The notes: generated from the sequence alone by a model not told the origin. 32,569 nt of DNA from Candidatus Bathyarchaeota archaeon (GCA_016783455.1 JADHWN010000022.1:1-32569); one strand, 5' to 3'; counted from the first letter of the stretch, positions 8,896-16,376 are shown. A program made the numbers and translations.

Positions 8896-10245
8896 TCAGG
8901 GATCCATTCTAGGGACGTACTCCCCCTGACCCTCAACTGCGACCACCTCTCCATCCTGCAGGACGGGTTCACCTCTCACGAATGAGTGGACGGCGATCCC
9001 TTGTACCTCGTATCCGTCGTACGGGGTCCAGCTGCATGCGGTTATCATGTCCTCGTTCCTGATGGTCCACTTCTGTTTCATGTCGACTATGACGAGGTCC
9101 GCGTCGGAGCCAGGCATCAGGGCCCCCTTCTTGGGGTATATCCCGTACAGTCGGGCCGGGTTCTCCGAGACGACCGCGGACAGCCTCTCCAGGCTCAGGC
9201 GCCCCTGGTTGACCCCGGTGAGCAGCAGGGGCAGGAACGTCTCCACCCCCGGTATACCGTTGGGGGCTGCCCAGATGTCCTCTAGCCCCTCCTCCTTCCT
9301 CTCTCGGGAGTAGGGGGCGTGGTCTGTGGCGATTGTGTCGATGAGCCCGGCCTGGAGGAGGCGCCACGTCTGGGCCACTGTCTCCTTGTCTCGTGGGGGC
9401 GGGGCGAACTTGACCCAGGGCCCCCTCTCCCTGACGTCGTCCTCTGTGAGGTAGAGGTACTGGGGGCAGGTCTCCACGTTGACCACCACGCCCTCCTCCC
9501 TCGCCCTCTTAGCGTTCATGACGGTCTCCGGGAGGCTCGTGTGAACTATCAGCCCCCTGCACCCCGTCTCCTTCAGGTACCTGATGATGCGCTGACCGCA
9601 CTCGGCCTCGGCTATGGGGGGTCTCCACTCTAGCTGCGCCGCGTAGTCCCTCCGGTCCGCCTCCTTCAGCCTCTTCTCGTTGTATCTGAGGAGAGTATCG
9701 TTCTCAGCGTGGATCAGAGCGAGGCCGCCTATCCCAGCGAGCTCCTTGAAGGCAGCATATATCTCGCCGTCAAAGGTCTGGGGCCACTTGGGCCCGGCTG
9801 AGGAGACGAAGAACTTCGCCCCCGTCGAACCCATGTTCCACATCTCGGTGAGGGTCCCCTCGGGATACCCCGCTGCGCATCCAGCGTGGATGCAGAAGTC
9901 GACGTAGGATGTGGCCTTGAATAAATCCCTCTTCAGGGCGAACTGTGTGCCATCGAAGCCTCCCATCTGGGTCCCGGGCATCTCCAGTATGGTGGTGAAG
10001 CCTCCCTTCGCGGCTGCCTTCGTCCCGGTGCTGGAGTTCTCGGGGGGCAGGATGGTGTGGATGTGGCCGTCCAGCATCCCAGGTAGGACGACCTTCCCGC
10101 CTGCGTCAAGGACCACATCGGCTTCCGGGAGGTTGGGCTCCTTCGCTAGGGCGACGATGACGCCTCCATCAACGGCTACGCCCCCCTCAAGGATGCCCCT
10201 CGGGGAGACGAGCTTTGCGTTCTTCACGACGAGGTCGACGGTCAT
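8896..10245 (-). CDS. Dihydroorotase/hydantoinase-type cyclic amidohydrolase
   Basis: A 449-residue metal-dependent amidohydrolase, counting from ATG 10245 (MTVDLVVKNAKLV). An ATG six codons upstream is also in frame. Signatures are GMLDGHIHTILPP (metal HxH), TGAKFFVSS with the Lys expected to be carboxylated, ALIHAEND, GLIVHTSLP, and IATDHAPYSRERK. The C-terminus has the usual GALMPGSDADLVIVD. These are the ligands of a two-metal site that opens cyclic amides such as dihydroorotate, hydantoins or allantoin. Which substrate is used cannot be told. After the HxH the residues are ILPPENSS rather than the FRDPG of classical dihydroorotases, so this copy is the less pyrC-like of the pair. It is divergent from the next gene. 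Confidence 0.85.
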   Translation of the reverse strand: MTVDLVVKNAKLVSPRGILEGGVAVDGGVIVALAKEPNLPEADVVLDAGGKVVLPGMLDGHIHTILPPENSSTGTKAAAKGGFTTILEMPGTQMGGFDGTQFALKRDLFKATSYVDFCIHAGCAAGYPEGTLTEMWNMGSTGAKFFVSSAGPKWPQTFDGEIYAAFKELAGIGGLALIHAENDTLLRYNEKRLKEADRRDYAAQLEWRPPIAEAECGQRIIRYLKETGCRGLIVHTSLPETVMNAKRAREEGVVVNVETCPQYLYLTEDDVRERGPWVKFAPPPRDKETVAQTWRLLQAGLIDTIATDHAPYSRERKEEGLEDIWAAPNGIPGVETFLPLLLTGVNQGRLSLERLSAVVSENPARLYGIYPKKGALMPGSDADLVIVDMKQKWTIRNEDMITACSWTPYDGYEVQGIAVHSFVRGEPVLQDGEVVAVEGQGEYVPRMDP

Positions 10246-10353
10246 TTGGAGTCGCCTTTTCATTATGTCATCGTGTACTTAAAACTGGGAGGTGGTCCGC
10301 CATTCGTAAGATATATCCGTTCTTCGTATGGATGTTGGGTAGGAGTGTTTCAT

Positions 10354-11703
10354 TTGGCTGTTGACATGGTCGTCCGAAACGGGAAGGTTTACACACCATA
10401 CGGATTCTACGAGGGGAGCATCGTCATCGACGAGGGAAAGGTCGTCTCACTGATGAAGGGGGAGACGCCTAAGGCAGACGAGGTCATCGACGCAGGTGGG
10501 CTGCACGTCCTCCCCGGGATGATCGACATGCACTGCCACTTCAGGGACCCCGGATTCACCGAGAGGGAGGACTTCGAGACCGGGACGCGCGCCGCGGCTG
10601 CTGGAGGGGTCACGACCGCTGTCGACATGCCGAACACGGTGCCTTCAGTGACCTCCGTGGAGGCCCTCGAGGAGAAGATCAAGATAGCCGACGCGAAGGC
10701 CCTTGTGGACTACGCCCTCATCGGTGGCGCGGGGGAGGTCAGCGCAGAGGCCTTGAGGGGCTTGGCGACTGGTGGGGTTGTTGCTTTCAAGACGTTCATG
10801 ATCGCCAGGTTCAAGGAGCTGGCGGCGTCGGACGCCTGGATGATGGACAACTTCAAGGTCATCGGGAAGCTGGGGCTGCCCTGCCTCATCCACGCCGAGA
10901 ACCAGAGCATCGTCGAGAGCGGGATGGAGAAGGCGATCGCCAGCGGGCGGGTTGACCCCATCGCCCACTGCGAGTTCAGGCCGGCAATCGCCGAGACCGA
11001 GGCGACCATGAGGACCATCATCCTGGCGGGGGGGACTGGAGTCCACCTCCACATCTGCCACATGACGACTAAAGGGGCCGTCGAAGCCCTGAACTGGGCC
11101 CAGTCGACGGGTAGATGCGTGACGGGGGAGACCTCACCCAACTACCTCCTCATGACCGAGGAGACCATGAAGACCAGGGGGCCCTACGCCAAGATCGACC
11201 CTCCCCTGAGGAAGGCTGAAGACCAAGACGCCCTCTGGAAAGCGGTCAACGACGGTACCATCAGCGTGCTGGCCAGCGACCACGCGCCCTACCCCAAGTC
11301 GGAGAAGGAGAAGGGCTGGAAGAACATCTTCGACGCCCCGTCCGGAGGGGTGGGGGTGCAGACCTCTCTCCCGCTGATGCTCAACAAGGTCAACGAGGGA
11401 AGGATCTCCCTGGAGCGACTCGTCGAGATCTTCTCAGTGAACCCGGCGAAGCTGCTGAAGCTCTACCCCCGGAAGGGGGTGCTGATGCCCGGATCGGACG
11501 CCGACCTGGTGATAGTCGACCTGGAGAAGGGCTTCGAGATACGCGAGGAGGACCTCTACTCCAAGGAGAGGACCAGCGCCTTCGCAGGGCAGAAAGGGAA
11601 GGGGATGCCCATCACGACCGTCGTCCGCGGGAATGCCATCATGAAGGACGGAGAGATCCTCGGGAAACCGGGATACGGTGTCTACCTGCGCCCCTGTAAA
11701 TAG
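10354..11703 (+). CDS. Dihydroorotase/hydantoinase-type cyclic amidohydrolase (HCHFRDPG type)
   Basis: A second, related amidohydrolase of 449 residues. The start is put at TTG 10354 (MAVDMVVRNGKVY) because aggag at 10341-10345 lies 8 nt upstream. An open frame continues upstream to 10246 but has no family likeness. Motifs are GMIDMHCHFRDPGFTERED, GVVAFKTFM with the bridging Lys, CLIHAENQ, HLHICHM, VLASDHAPYPKSEKEKGW and GVLMPGSDADLVIVD. The HCHFRDPG motif is typical of dihydroorotase, but allantoinases and hydantoinases share the same site. No other pyrimidine genes are visible nearby. A hairpin with a T-run follows the gene. Confidence 0.87.
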   Translation: MAVDMVVRNGKVYTPYGFYEGSIVIDEGKVVSLMKGETPKADEVIDAGGLHVLPGMIDMHCHFRDPGFTEREDFETGTRAAAAGGVTTAVDMPNTVPSVTSVEALEEKIKIADAKALVDYALIGGAGEVSAEALRGLATGGVVAFKTFMIARFKELAASDAWMMDNFKVIGKLGLPCLIHAENQSIVESGMEKAIASGRVDPIAHCEFRPAIAETEATMRTIILAGGTGVHLHICHMTTKGAVEALNWAQSTGRCVTGETSPNYLLMTEETMKTRGPYAKIDPPLRKAEDQDALWKAVNDGTISVLASDHAPYPKSEKEKGWKNIFDAPSGGVGVQTSLPLMLNKVNEGRISLERLVEIFSVNPAKLLKLYPRKGVLMPGSDADLVIVDLEKGFEIREEDLYSKERTSAFAGQKGKGMPITTVVRGNAIMKDGEILGKPGYGVYLRPCK

Positions 11704-11722
11704 GCAAGGCAGAGCTCGGTCA

Positions 11723-11749
11723 AGCCCCAGCAGGGGCTATACTGTTTTT
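11723..11749 (+). terminator. Hairpin plus T-run terminator
   Basis: The arms agcccc (11723-11728) and ggggct (11733-11738) pair perfectly around an agca loop, and five T follow at 11745-11749. It lies 20 bp after the second amidohydrolase and before the deacylase-like gene. Archaeal termination mainly uses the T-run, so the hairpin may be secondary. Confidence 0.5.
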
Positions 11750-11775
11750 ACCTCAAAGGTAGTTGTACACTTGTC

Positions 11776-12996
11776 ATGGTGGATCTGGTCATCGAGGGCG
11801 GCAGGATCGTTGACGGCACGGGTAAGGCGTCCTACACAGGTGACATAACCGTCTCCGAAGGGAAGATTGTGGAGGTCGGGGTGATCCATGGAGGTGCCGA
11901 GAGGAGGATCAATGCTAAGGGGCTCGTGGTTGCACCCGGCTTCATCGACAGCCACAGCCACTCGGACCTGATGCTCATCGCCGAGCCCGAGGCCAAGCAG
12001 AAGATAATGCAGGGAATCACCACCGAGATGGTAGGACAGGATGGCCTCGGAGAGGCACCCATCAGGGAGGAAGACATTGAGAACTGGAGGAGCTACCTCT
12101 CAGGACTCAACGGCGACCCGGATATCGATTGGAGCTGGAGGAGCCTAGGGGAGTATCTGGACGCCATCGAGGAGGCCAGACCCGCCACGAACGTCGCCTC
12201 ACTCGTGGGCCATGGCAACCTGAGGCTGGCTGCGATGGGCATGGACGACCGCCCACCCACAGACTCCGAGTTCAATGAGATGAAGGCTCTCCTCCGGGAC
12301 TCCCTGAGGCAGGGAGCATACGGCCTGAGCACCGGGATGATCTACCCGCCATGCGTCTACGCTGCCACCGAGGAGCTTACTGAGCTCTGCAGGGTGGTCT
12401 CGGAGGCGGAAGGGGTCTTCGTCATCCACATGAGGAACGAGGGCGACGCGCTTCTGGAGTCCATCGGGGAGGTCGCCTCCATTGGAGCCAACTCGGGGGT
12501 TAAGCTCCACATCAGCCACTTCAAGGCAGCAGGGAAGAGGAACTGGGGCAAGTCTGTCCAGGGCCTGGAGGCCATAGAGAAGGTTCGTGAAGCGGGCCTC
12601 AGCGTCACTGTCGACCAGTACCCCTACACCGCCGGGAGCACCTTCCTCAGCGCCCGTCTCCCGAGCTGGATGCACGAGGGAGGCGTCGACGCCATGCTGG
12701 ATCGCCTAAGAGTCCACTCGACAAGAGATAGGGCCAACGCCGAGATGACAGAGGACGGGAGCTTCTTGATGTGGGGGGAGACAATTGTCACTTCGGTGAA
12801 GACGGATGCGAACAAGCACCTAGAGGGGAGGAGCCTCGCCGAGATAGCGGAGATGAGGGGCGGGGACATCGTGGAGGCCCTCTTCGAGCTCGTCCTCGAG
12901 GAGAGCAACGCCGTGGGCATGGTGAGCTTCAGCATGTCCGAGGAGGACGTCCGCACCATTATGAGGAGCCCCATCCAGATGTTCTGCACCGAATAA
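11776..12996 (+). pseudogene. N-acyl-D-amino-acid deacylase-like amidohydrolase, 5' part cut by element A
   Basis: This is the first 406 codons of a D-aminoacylase/N-acyl-D-amino-acid deacylase family gene. Motifs are LVIEGGRIVDGTG, GFIDSHSHSDLM (metal HxH), QGITTEMVGQDGLG, GLSTGMIYPPCVYA, VIHMRNEGD, KLHISHFKA and VDQYPYTAGST. It runs normally through MVSFSMSEEDVRTIMRSP, then ends as FCTE and a TAA. The family continues here with a C/S-T/D-DG motif holding a metal-binding Asp. The missing remainder is found at 21354-21710, so integration broke the gene at that codon. The last Glu and stop come from element DNA. Unless the element excises, the protein lacks this Asp and its C-terminal 114 residues and is probably inactive. 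Confidence 0.9.
12980..12992 (+). other. attL core of element A
   Basis: TGTTCTGCACCGA occurs here and again at 21352-21364 as an exact 13-bp direct repeat bounding element A. Upstream lies the 5' half of the deacylase gene, downstream the element. A 9-bp gataccttt at 13007-13015, 14 bp inside the element, is the inverse of aaaggtatc at 21332-21340, 11 bp inside the other end. In the circular form these would flank the core as inverted arms, as expected for recombinase binding sites. Confidence 0.88.
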
Positions 12997-13043
12997 CTAA
13001 CGGTAAGATACCTTTTACCTAGAAACGTACCATTAAAACCCAT

Positions 13044-13211
13044 TCATACAGCCTTCAGGAATTCCTCGATGAGCTCCAGGTCCTCCCTTATTCTGGGGAG
13101 GCTCGACCGGATCCTGTGCCTCAGAACGTCTATCCCCGAAAGCCTGAGCCCATCATCCATGTACATCCGGATGATCTTCTTATCCCCTTCAGATAGCAGA
13201 TACGCTCTCAA
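13044..13211 (-). CDS. Small helical protein, paralogue of the 14292 gene (55 aa)
   Basis: A 55-residue protein read from a TTG at 13211, preceded by an aggtg 7-11 nt upstream. It begins MRAYLLSEGDKKIIRMYMDD and ends LELIEEFLKAV. It aligns without gaps over its whole length to the 55-residue product at 14292-14459, with about 20 identical positions including MRxYxL, II, GxxLxG, LRxRxR and EDLxL. The equal lengths support the TTG start. The pattern of two helices with a central basic LRHRIR segment suggests a small nucleic-acid-binding or protein-binding unit, but I do not recognise a family. It is the first gene inside attL and points toward it. Confidence 0.75.
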   Translation of the reverse strand: MRAYLLSEGDKKIIRMYMDDGLRLSGIDVLRHRIRSSLPRIREDLELIEEFLKAV

Positions 13212-13280
13212 ACCTTACACCTGTATAGGTTACAGCCAACGTAATATTTAAATAATACCCTTACAACCATTGTAATAGAG

Positions 13281-13505
13281 ATGAGCGTAATGAGCGAGAA
13301 CCTGAAGACCCGAATCGATTCCCGGATCGCTTACTGGACGAACGAGCTCCATGGCCTCCCCGATGACTTCTCCCAGAGTGCCTACGAGAGGATGAAGTGG
13401 ATACAGGAAACCATCGCCGGACTCCAAGATATTAAGACGAAGTTCGTAAAGGAGCCCCGGCCCCTCAGCCCAGAGCAGAAAATCTTTGCGGAGCTGCTTT
13501 ATTGA
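13281..13505 (+). CDS. Small hypothetical protein, helical (74 aa)
   Basis: I do not recognise this 74-residue protein. It starts at ATG 13281 (a second ATG follows 4 codons on), and is rich in charged helices (LKTRIDSRIAYWTNEL, YERMKWIQETIAGLQDIKTKF). No membrane segment or Cys is present. A strong TATA-like atatttaaataa at 13242-13253 lies about 30 nt upstream, suggesting a transcript starting near the ATG. It opens a three-gene rightward cluster with 1 to 2 bp gaps or overlaps. Confidence 0.65.
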   Translation: MSVMSENLKTRIDSRIAYWTNELHGLPDDFSQSAYERMKWIQETIAGLQDIKTKFVKEPRPLSPEQKIFAELLY

Positions 13506-13506
13506 T

Positions 13507-13680
13507 ATGGCCGTCGGACTGAAGCCTGTCCAGGCCGTGGAGTGCGCCCTCCACAAGAGGCTTATCGCCGTGGAGGGCTGCCGACTCTGCGAGTTCTGCG
13601 AGGAAGTCCGGAGCCCCTGGAGGCACTACGCCGTAAAATGTGGCTTCCCCGGTGCTACATCGTCGGCGGTGTACCCCTGA
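13507..13680 (+). CDS. Small Cys-rich, putative zinc-binding protein (57 aa)
   Basis: From ATG 13507, one base after the stop of the preceding gene, the frame gives 57 residues. It has a Cys/His pattern C13-x-x-H16, C25, C28, C31 and C45 (ECALHKR, GCRLCEFCEE, KCGFPG), resembling a small zinc finger. The frame is open to an ATG at 13486, but that would overlap the upstream gene and adds no likeness. Its stop overlaps the next ATG (TGATG). Small zinc-finger proteins are common regulators in archaeal plasmids and viruses, so a regulatory role is a reasonable guess only. Confidence 0.65.
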   Translation: MAVGLKPVQAVECALHKRLIAVEGCRLCEFCEEVRSPWRHYAVKCGFPGATSSAVYP

Positions 13681-13919
13681 TGCGTTCACCGATCTGGGAG
13701 AAGAGCACCCTCCTCACCCTCTCCAACGTCGAGAAGGGCCTAGAGGCCGCACACGGTGGCCTCGATATGCTTCAGGATATGGTCGACCAAGCCCGCGAGA
13801 AGATGGACGCCGGTGATCATGAAAGCGTCGAGGCCTACGTGAGGAGGCTCCAGAACGCCCTTTGCCTGTCCTTACCCCTGACGCTCGCCCGAGAATCTGA
13901 TCTACCGTGGGAAGTTTAG
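13680..13919 (+). CDS. Small helical protein (79 aa)
   Basis: ATG 13680 overlaps the upstream TGA, which fits the tight spacing of this cluster. The frame is open back to 13542 but the upstream part is antisense-like to nothing and overlaps a convincing gene. The 79 residues are mostly helical and acidic: TLSNVEKGLEAAHGGLDML, DMVDQAREKMDAGDHE, VEAYVRRLQNAL. Heptad-like spacing suggests a coiled coil. No known family is recognised. Confidence 0.6.
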   Translation: MRSPIWEKSTLLTLSNVEKGLEAAHGGLDMLQDMVDQAREKMDAGDHESVEAYVRRLQNALCLSLPLTLARESDLPWEV

Positions 13920-13950
13920 GGGCTTAATTGTCCCATTTTTTTGGGATTAT

Positions 13951-13960
13951 TTTATATATC
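13951..13960 (+). promoter_or_regulatory. TATA box for the candidate RNA at 13980-14132
   Basis: tttatatatc lies in an AT-rich stretch after the small-gene cluster and about 25-28 nt before the GC-rich structured segment. No open frame begins at the expected start, which argues for a noncoding transcript. Confidence 0.55.
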
Positions 13961-13979
13961 GGATGTGCAATACATTTAT

Positions 13980-14132
13980 TCAGGATCACGGTGTGGTCCC
14001 CTCAGCCCCGAGGATAGAGAACTCGGGTGTGCGCTTGCTCCGATGGGCGCATGCCCGGGCTCGTAGGGAGGCCGAGTCTGGTTTGGTGGGGAGCGGTCGT
14101 GTCGCCGCTGGTAGGGGCTGAGGAACTTTTTT
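13980..14132 (+). ncRNA. Candidate structured RNA 1 of element A
   Basis: This GC-rich stretch of about 150 nt lies between a TATA box and a run of six T (14127-14132), with no supported gene. Its ends pair: cctcagcccc (14000-14009) and ggggctgagg (14114-14123) are perfect complements. Within them are at least four smaller hairpins: ccgag/ctcgg (14008-14012/14022-14026, sharing two bases with the outer stem), tgcgc/gcgca (14030-14034/14047-14051), ctcg/cgag (14060-14063/14073-14076) and agcgg/ccgct (14092-14096/14105-14109). This is a branched fold closed by a terminal stem. I do not recognise it as tRNA, SRP RNA, RNase P RNA or a box RNA. The strand is chosen from the promoter and T-run. Confidence 0.6.
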
Positions 14133-14291
14133 AGAAGGTGGCCCGGCCCCGGTTGACCCAATGGAAAACGGGAGCTAGACTCGCTCTCGACTCATTGACC
14201 GAGGCCAGGCCACGAATTTAGAGCAGCCCTCCCTTAAAAATGTGCCACGTCCCACAAAACTTTAATCATCCACCCCTCCCCATCTTGCTCT

Positions 14292-14459
14292 ATGCGCGAG
14301 TACATACTCACAGCCTCAGAGAGGGAAATAATTGAGGTTTTCAAGGCTCAGGGGTTCAAGCTCGAGGGGTTCCACACCCTGAGGACCCGAGGAAGACAGG
14401 CCATAAAACGCCTAGAGGAGGATCTCGTTCTCCTCCGCGATCTCCTTGAAGCCGAGTGA
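14292..14459 (+). CDS. Small helical protein, paralogue of the 13044 gene (55 aa)
   Basis: ATG 14292 opens a 55-residue frame, MREYILTASEREIIEVFKAQ to LLRDLLEAE. It matches the leftward 55-residue product at 13044-13211 end to end at roughly 36 percent identity. A TATA-like actttaatc at about 14259-14267 sits 25-30 nt before the ATG, suggesting a near-leaderless message. The central LRTRGRQAIKR is basic and the C-terminal helix is amphipathic. Function is unknown. Two divergent copies in one small element suggest an internal duplication or a pair acting together. Confidence 0.75.
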   Translation: MREYILTASEREIIEVFKAQGFKLEGFHTLRTRGRQAIKRLEEDLVLLRDLLEAE

Positions 14460-14676
14460 GCCCTCCCCTTACGACTGCAGAGAGCCTTACATTCACCTAC
14501 CTCTCTAAAACTTCAGCTCCTAAACTTCTTATACTAGATTACAGTAACAGTAGGTGACCCAAGGGCAGACCGAGGCAAGGCCTTAACGCTCTCCAGGCTC
14601 GCGCATGAACATGGAGGGAGCCCCGGGCTCTGCTCCCCGGTCTGCAGGGTCAACACCTGAATTAAAGGTAAGGAAA
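14460..14676. other. Gap with promoter and GC-rich leader before the anchored protein gene
   Basis: I see no convincing gene here. A TATA-like cttatacta occurs at about 14528-14536. The last 70 bp can be read in frame with the downstream gene from ATG 14605, but the low-complexity Ala/Gly/Pro/Ser peptide would precede the membrane segment awkwardly. The inverted repeat gagccc-c-gggctc in this stretch could form a hairpin in a leader. Confidence 0.4.
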
Positions 14677-15225
14677 ATGGATCAGAAAACGAAGAAGATG
14701 CTGAAACAACCTATCGTCGTACTGCTACTCGTTGCTGTAATCGTAGGAGGCGTCGGAGCCGTCTACGTCATCAGATACCAGTTCCAGACACCTGCCTCGG
14801 TCACCATCGGAGCCAACCAGTACAAGCTAGGGATCTACAGCGATGCAGCATGCACCTTGGCCGTCACAACGTTCACCTTCGGATCACTCCCAGCAGGAGA
14901 CCCCTCCGCTGTAACCGTCACAAGCCCCGAATACTACATCAAAAGAGAGCCCGGCCCTGCAGCCAAGAGTCTCTGGGTATCTTGGGATCATGACCTGACA
15001 CCGAACGGAGAGACAGTCAACGCATTCTGGAGAATGGTTGGAACCGTACCTGGCGACGAGACTGAATGGCCTGCTGGACCACTCGACGGAGTACCCGGCG
15101 ACAACCGCTATCTGAGCCCGACTGCAACCACCGCCATAATCAGATTCACAGTAACAGCCATCAGCGCAGAACTCGGTACCGTAGACTTCAACGTGATTAT
15201 CGACAGCTCTGACTCGATAGCATAG
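14677..15225 (+). CDS. Membrane-anchored or secreted beta-rich protein (182 aa)
   Basis: The start at ATG 14677 is preceded by ggtaagga and gives a classical short basic N-terminus, MDQKTKKMLKQ, then a hydrophobic segment, PIVVLLLVAVIVGGVGAVYV. The remaining 150 residues lack long hydrophobic stretches and are rich in Thr, Ser, Ala and Pro, with alternating strand-like segments (SVTIGANQYKLGIYSD, TTAIIRFTVTAISAEL, GTVDFNVIIDSSD). This looks like an extracellular beta-sandwich on an N-terminal anchor. It could be a virion, pilus-like or surface protein of the element, but I recognise no family. An ATG at 14605 is also in frame. Confidence 0.7.
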   Translation: MDQKTKKMLKQPIVVLLLVAVIVGGVGAVYVIRYQFQTPASVTIGANQYKLGIYSDAACTLAVTTFTFGSLPAGDPSAVTVTSPEYYIKREPGPAAKSLWVSWDHDLTPNGETVNAFWRMVGTVPGDETEWPAGPLDGVPGDNRYLSPTATTAIIRFTVTAISAELGTVDFNVIIDSSDSIA

Positions 15226-15262
15226 AATCAACCAACCCCCTTTTTTCAGGAGGACACGACCC

Positions 15263-15481
15263 ATGATTGAAAAAGAATTAACAGTTTACAGGGTGACTGC
15301 AGACATCTACATAGAAGAGGAGGGACCCGGCGAGGCCGAGGAGCTCCTCGCCTGGCTGCTCTTCCACCACCCCCACGTCATCCGGGAGACCGTACCCACG
15401 GGAACGCGCATCGTACTCCAGGAGGCTCCCCTCCTCCTCGACGTCGACCAGGCCCTCGACCTCTTAAGGAGGCTTGACTGA
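15263..15481 (+). CDS. Small hypothetical protein (72 aa)
   Basis: ATG 15263 has a good ribosome binding site, aggagg at 15249-15254. The 72-residue product begins MIEKELTVYRVTADIYIEEEG and contains EAEELLAWLLFHHPHVIRE and a Leu-rich C-terminus, LLLDVDQALDLLRRLD. The pattern of strand, helix, strand, helix suggests a small alpha/beta fold. No family recognised. It starts a run of four genes that overlap by 1-4 bases. Confidence 0.65.
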   Translation: MIEKELTVYRVTADIYIEEEGPGEAEELLAWLLFHHPHVIRETVPTGTRIVLQEAPLLLDVDQALDLLRRLD

Positions 15482-15606
15482 TGGGAGGCGACCCCATCCC
15501 CGGACCCCTCGACCTCCTCAGGGAGCTCTACGAGGAGTTTAAAATAAAGGACATCGAGCCCTATCACTTCAACCCTCGAGCCCATATCAGGAGGCCCCGG
15601 TCTTGA
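15481..15606 (+). CDS. Very small basic-tailed protein (41 aa)
   Basis: ATG 15481 overlaps the TGA of the preceding gene by one base. The frame gives 41 residues, MGGDPIPGPLDLLRELYEEF then KIKDIEPYHFNPRAHIRRPRS. Its stop overlaps the next TTG start. Position in a tightly overlapping run is the main evidence, as the protein is too short to classify. Confidence 0.5.
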   Translation: MGGDPIPGPLDLLRELYEEFKIKDIEPYHFNPRAHIRRPRS

Positions 15607-15797
15607 ACGTCTCCGTCGTCTGCTCCAAGTGCGGCCGACCCTACACCTCGGCCTATCACCCTCCCCGAGGCGCGCGCTGTCCCTTCTGTCGAAAGACTCA
15701 GATCCTAAGCCCTCGAGCTCTCAGGGAAGCCACGACGGATCCAGTGAGGCCAGGCCTCCCCCTGGGGATCGCAGCCATGAGGAGCGCCCGGTCATGA
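15603..15797 (+). CDS. Small zinc-ribbon protein (64 aa)
   Basis: The TTG at 15603 overlaps the previous stop (TTGA). The N-terminal part carries CSKCGRPY and CPFCRK, two Cys pairs at positions 7/10 and 26/29, a typical zinc ribbon. The rest is Pro/Arg/Ala-rich and unremarkable. Such proteins often bind DNA or RNA or regulate transcription in archaeal elements. Its stop overlaps the next ATG (ATGA). Confidence 0.65.
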   Translation: MNVSVVCSKCGRPYTSAYHPPRGARCPFCRKTQILSPRALREATTDPVRPGLPLGIAAMRSARS

Positions 15798-16141
15798 GAG
15801 AACGCATCGGGAGAATCATATCGAGATGGGCTCTCCCCGTTACCTGGCTCATCCTCGTGGCCCTGGGATCCTACATCCTGATCGTCGAGATGGGTGTAGA
15901 GCTCCCATACATCGCCCTCGCGCGCGCGGCTCTAGTGTCAATTTGTCAAAGTGGGAGCCTTCATGTCGAGCCTTCGCAGCTCCTCCAGGACCTCACCGAT
16001 AGGATCCTCACGACTGAACACGCTGACCTGGCCCCCGTACTCCAGCCGCACCCGGCCATGATGGTCCTCCCCGAGGCGCACATCGCGAAACCAATCCCAG
16101 AAGCGGGATTGAAATTCAGGCAGCCTCAGCCCTCCGCTTAG
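15794..16141 (+). CDS. Small protein with one membrane segment, tail antisense to the next gene (115 aa)
   Basis: ATG 15794 overlaps the stop of the zinc-ribbon gene (ATGA). It begins MRERIGRIISR and continues with a hydrophobic WALPVTWLILVALGSYILIV, a likely membrane helix. From 15938 on, its frame is antisense to a leftward gene that looks the more natural of the two, so the last 68 residues may be coding only on paper or the genes may truly overlap tail to tail by about 200 bp. An open frame reaching back to 15629 overlaps the zinc-ribbon gene and is not used. Confidence 0.5.
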   Translation: MRERIGRIISRWALPVTWLILVALGSYILIVEMGVELPYIALARAALVSICQSGSLHVEPSQLLQDLTDRILTTEHADLAPVLQPHPAMMVLPEAHIAKPIPEAGLKFRQPQPSA

Positions 16142-16159
16142 GATAGGGCGCGCGATCAC
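15938..16159 (-). CDS. Small hypothetical protein downstream of an HTH gene (73 aa)
   Basis: Read from GTG 16159, which lies inside the end of the upstream HTH gene (44-bp overlap, so the true start may be later). The 73 residues include EFQSRFWDWFRDVRLGEDHH, GRVRLEYGGQVSVFSRED and PIGEVLEELRRLDMK, a natural-looking mix of helix and strand. No family is recognised. It overlaps the 3' half of the rightward membrane-protein gene on the other strand. Confidence 0.5.
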   Translation of the reverse strand: MIARPILSGGLRLPEFQSRFWDWFRDVRLGEDHHGRVRLEYGGQVSVFSREDPIGEVLEELRRLDMKAPTLTN

Positions 16160-16376
16160 GCCGGTAGACCTCGCCCCTCCCGAGGGGTGACTTAGAGGGT
16201 AGGATCCTGGGAAGCTCCTGGATGCGGACCATGAGTCTGAGCCACCTGTCGACTGTCTCCCAGGCGAGGCCCGAGTCCCGTGCGATAGCCTGAACAGTAG
16301 TATCCCTCCGCACAGGCAGAGCCTCCATGATGTCCTCGATGATGTCCTGCGATGTCGCCCGTTTCCTCGAACCCAT
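16116..16376 (-). CDS. Small HTH transcription regulator (86 aa)
   Basis: ATG 16376 gives 86 residues. The start MGSRKRATSQDIIEDIMEAL leads into a winged-helix-like segment, TTVQAIARDSGLAWETVDRW, followed by LRLMVRIQELPRILPSK and a basic tail. The HTH is clear by pattern: IARDSGLAWETVDRWL has the turn and recognition helix. A palindrome ATTGGTATCCATACCAAT sits at 16403-16420, between a TATA-like element and the ATG, and a near-copy lies before the gene at 17256, so one regulator may control both. Confidence 0.7.
   Translation of the reverse strand: MGSRKRATSQDIIEDIMEALPVRRDTTVQAIARDSGLAWETVDRWLRLMVRIQELPRILPSKSPLGRGEVYRRDRAPYPKRRAEAA

Noticed and set aside
13976-14161. Leftward 61-residue open frame over candidate RNA 1
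   Set aside because: Its peptide is low-complexity Pro/Gly/His/Ser. The promoter, stems and T-run point to a rightward noncoding transcript.
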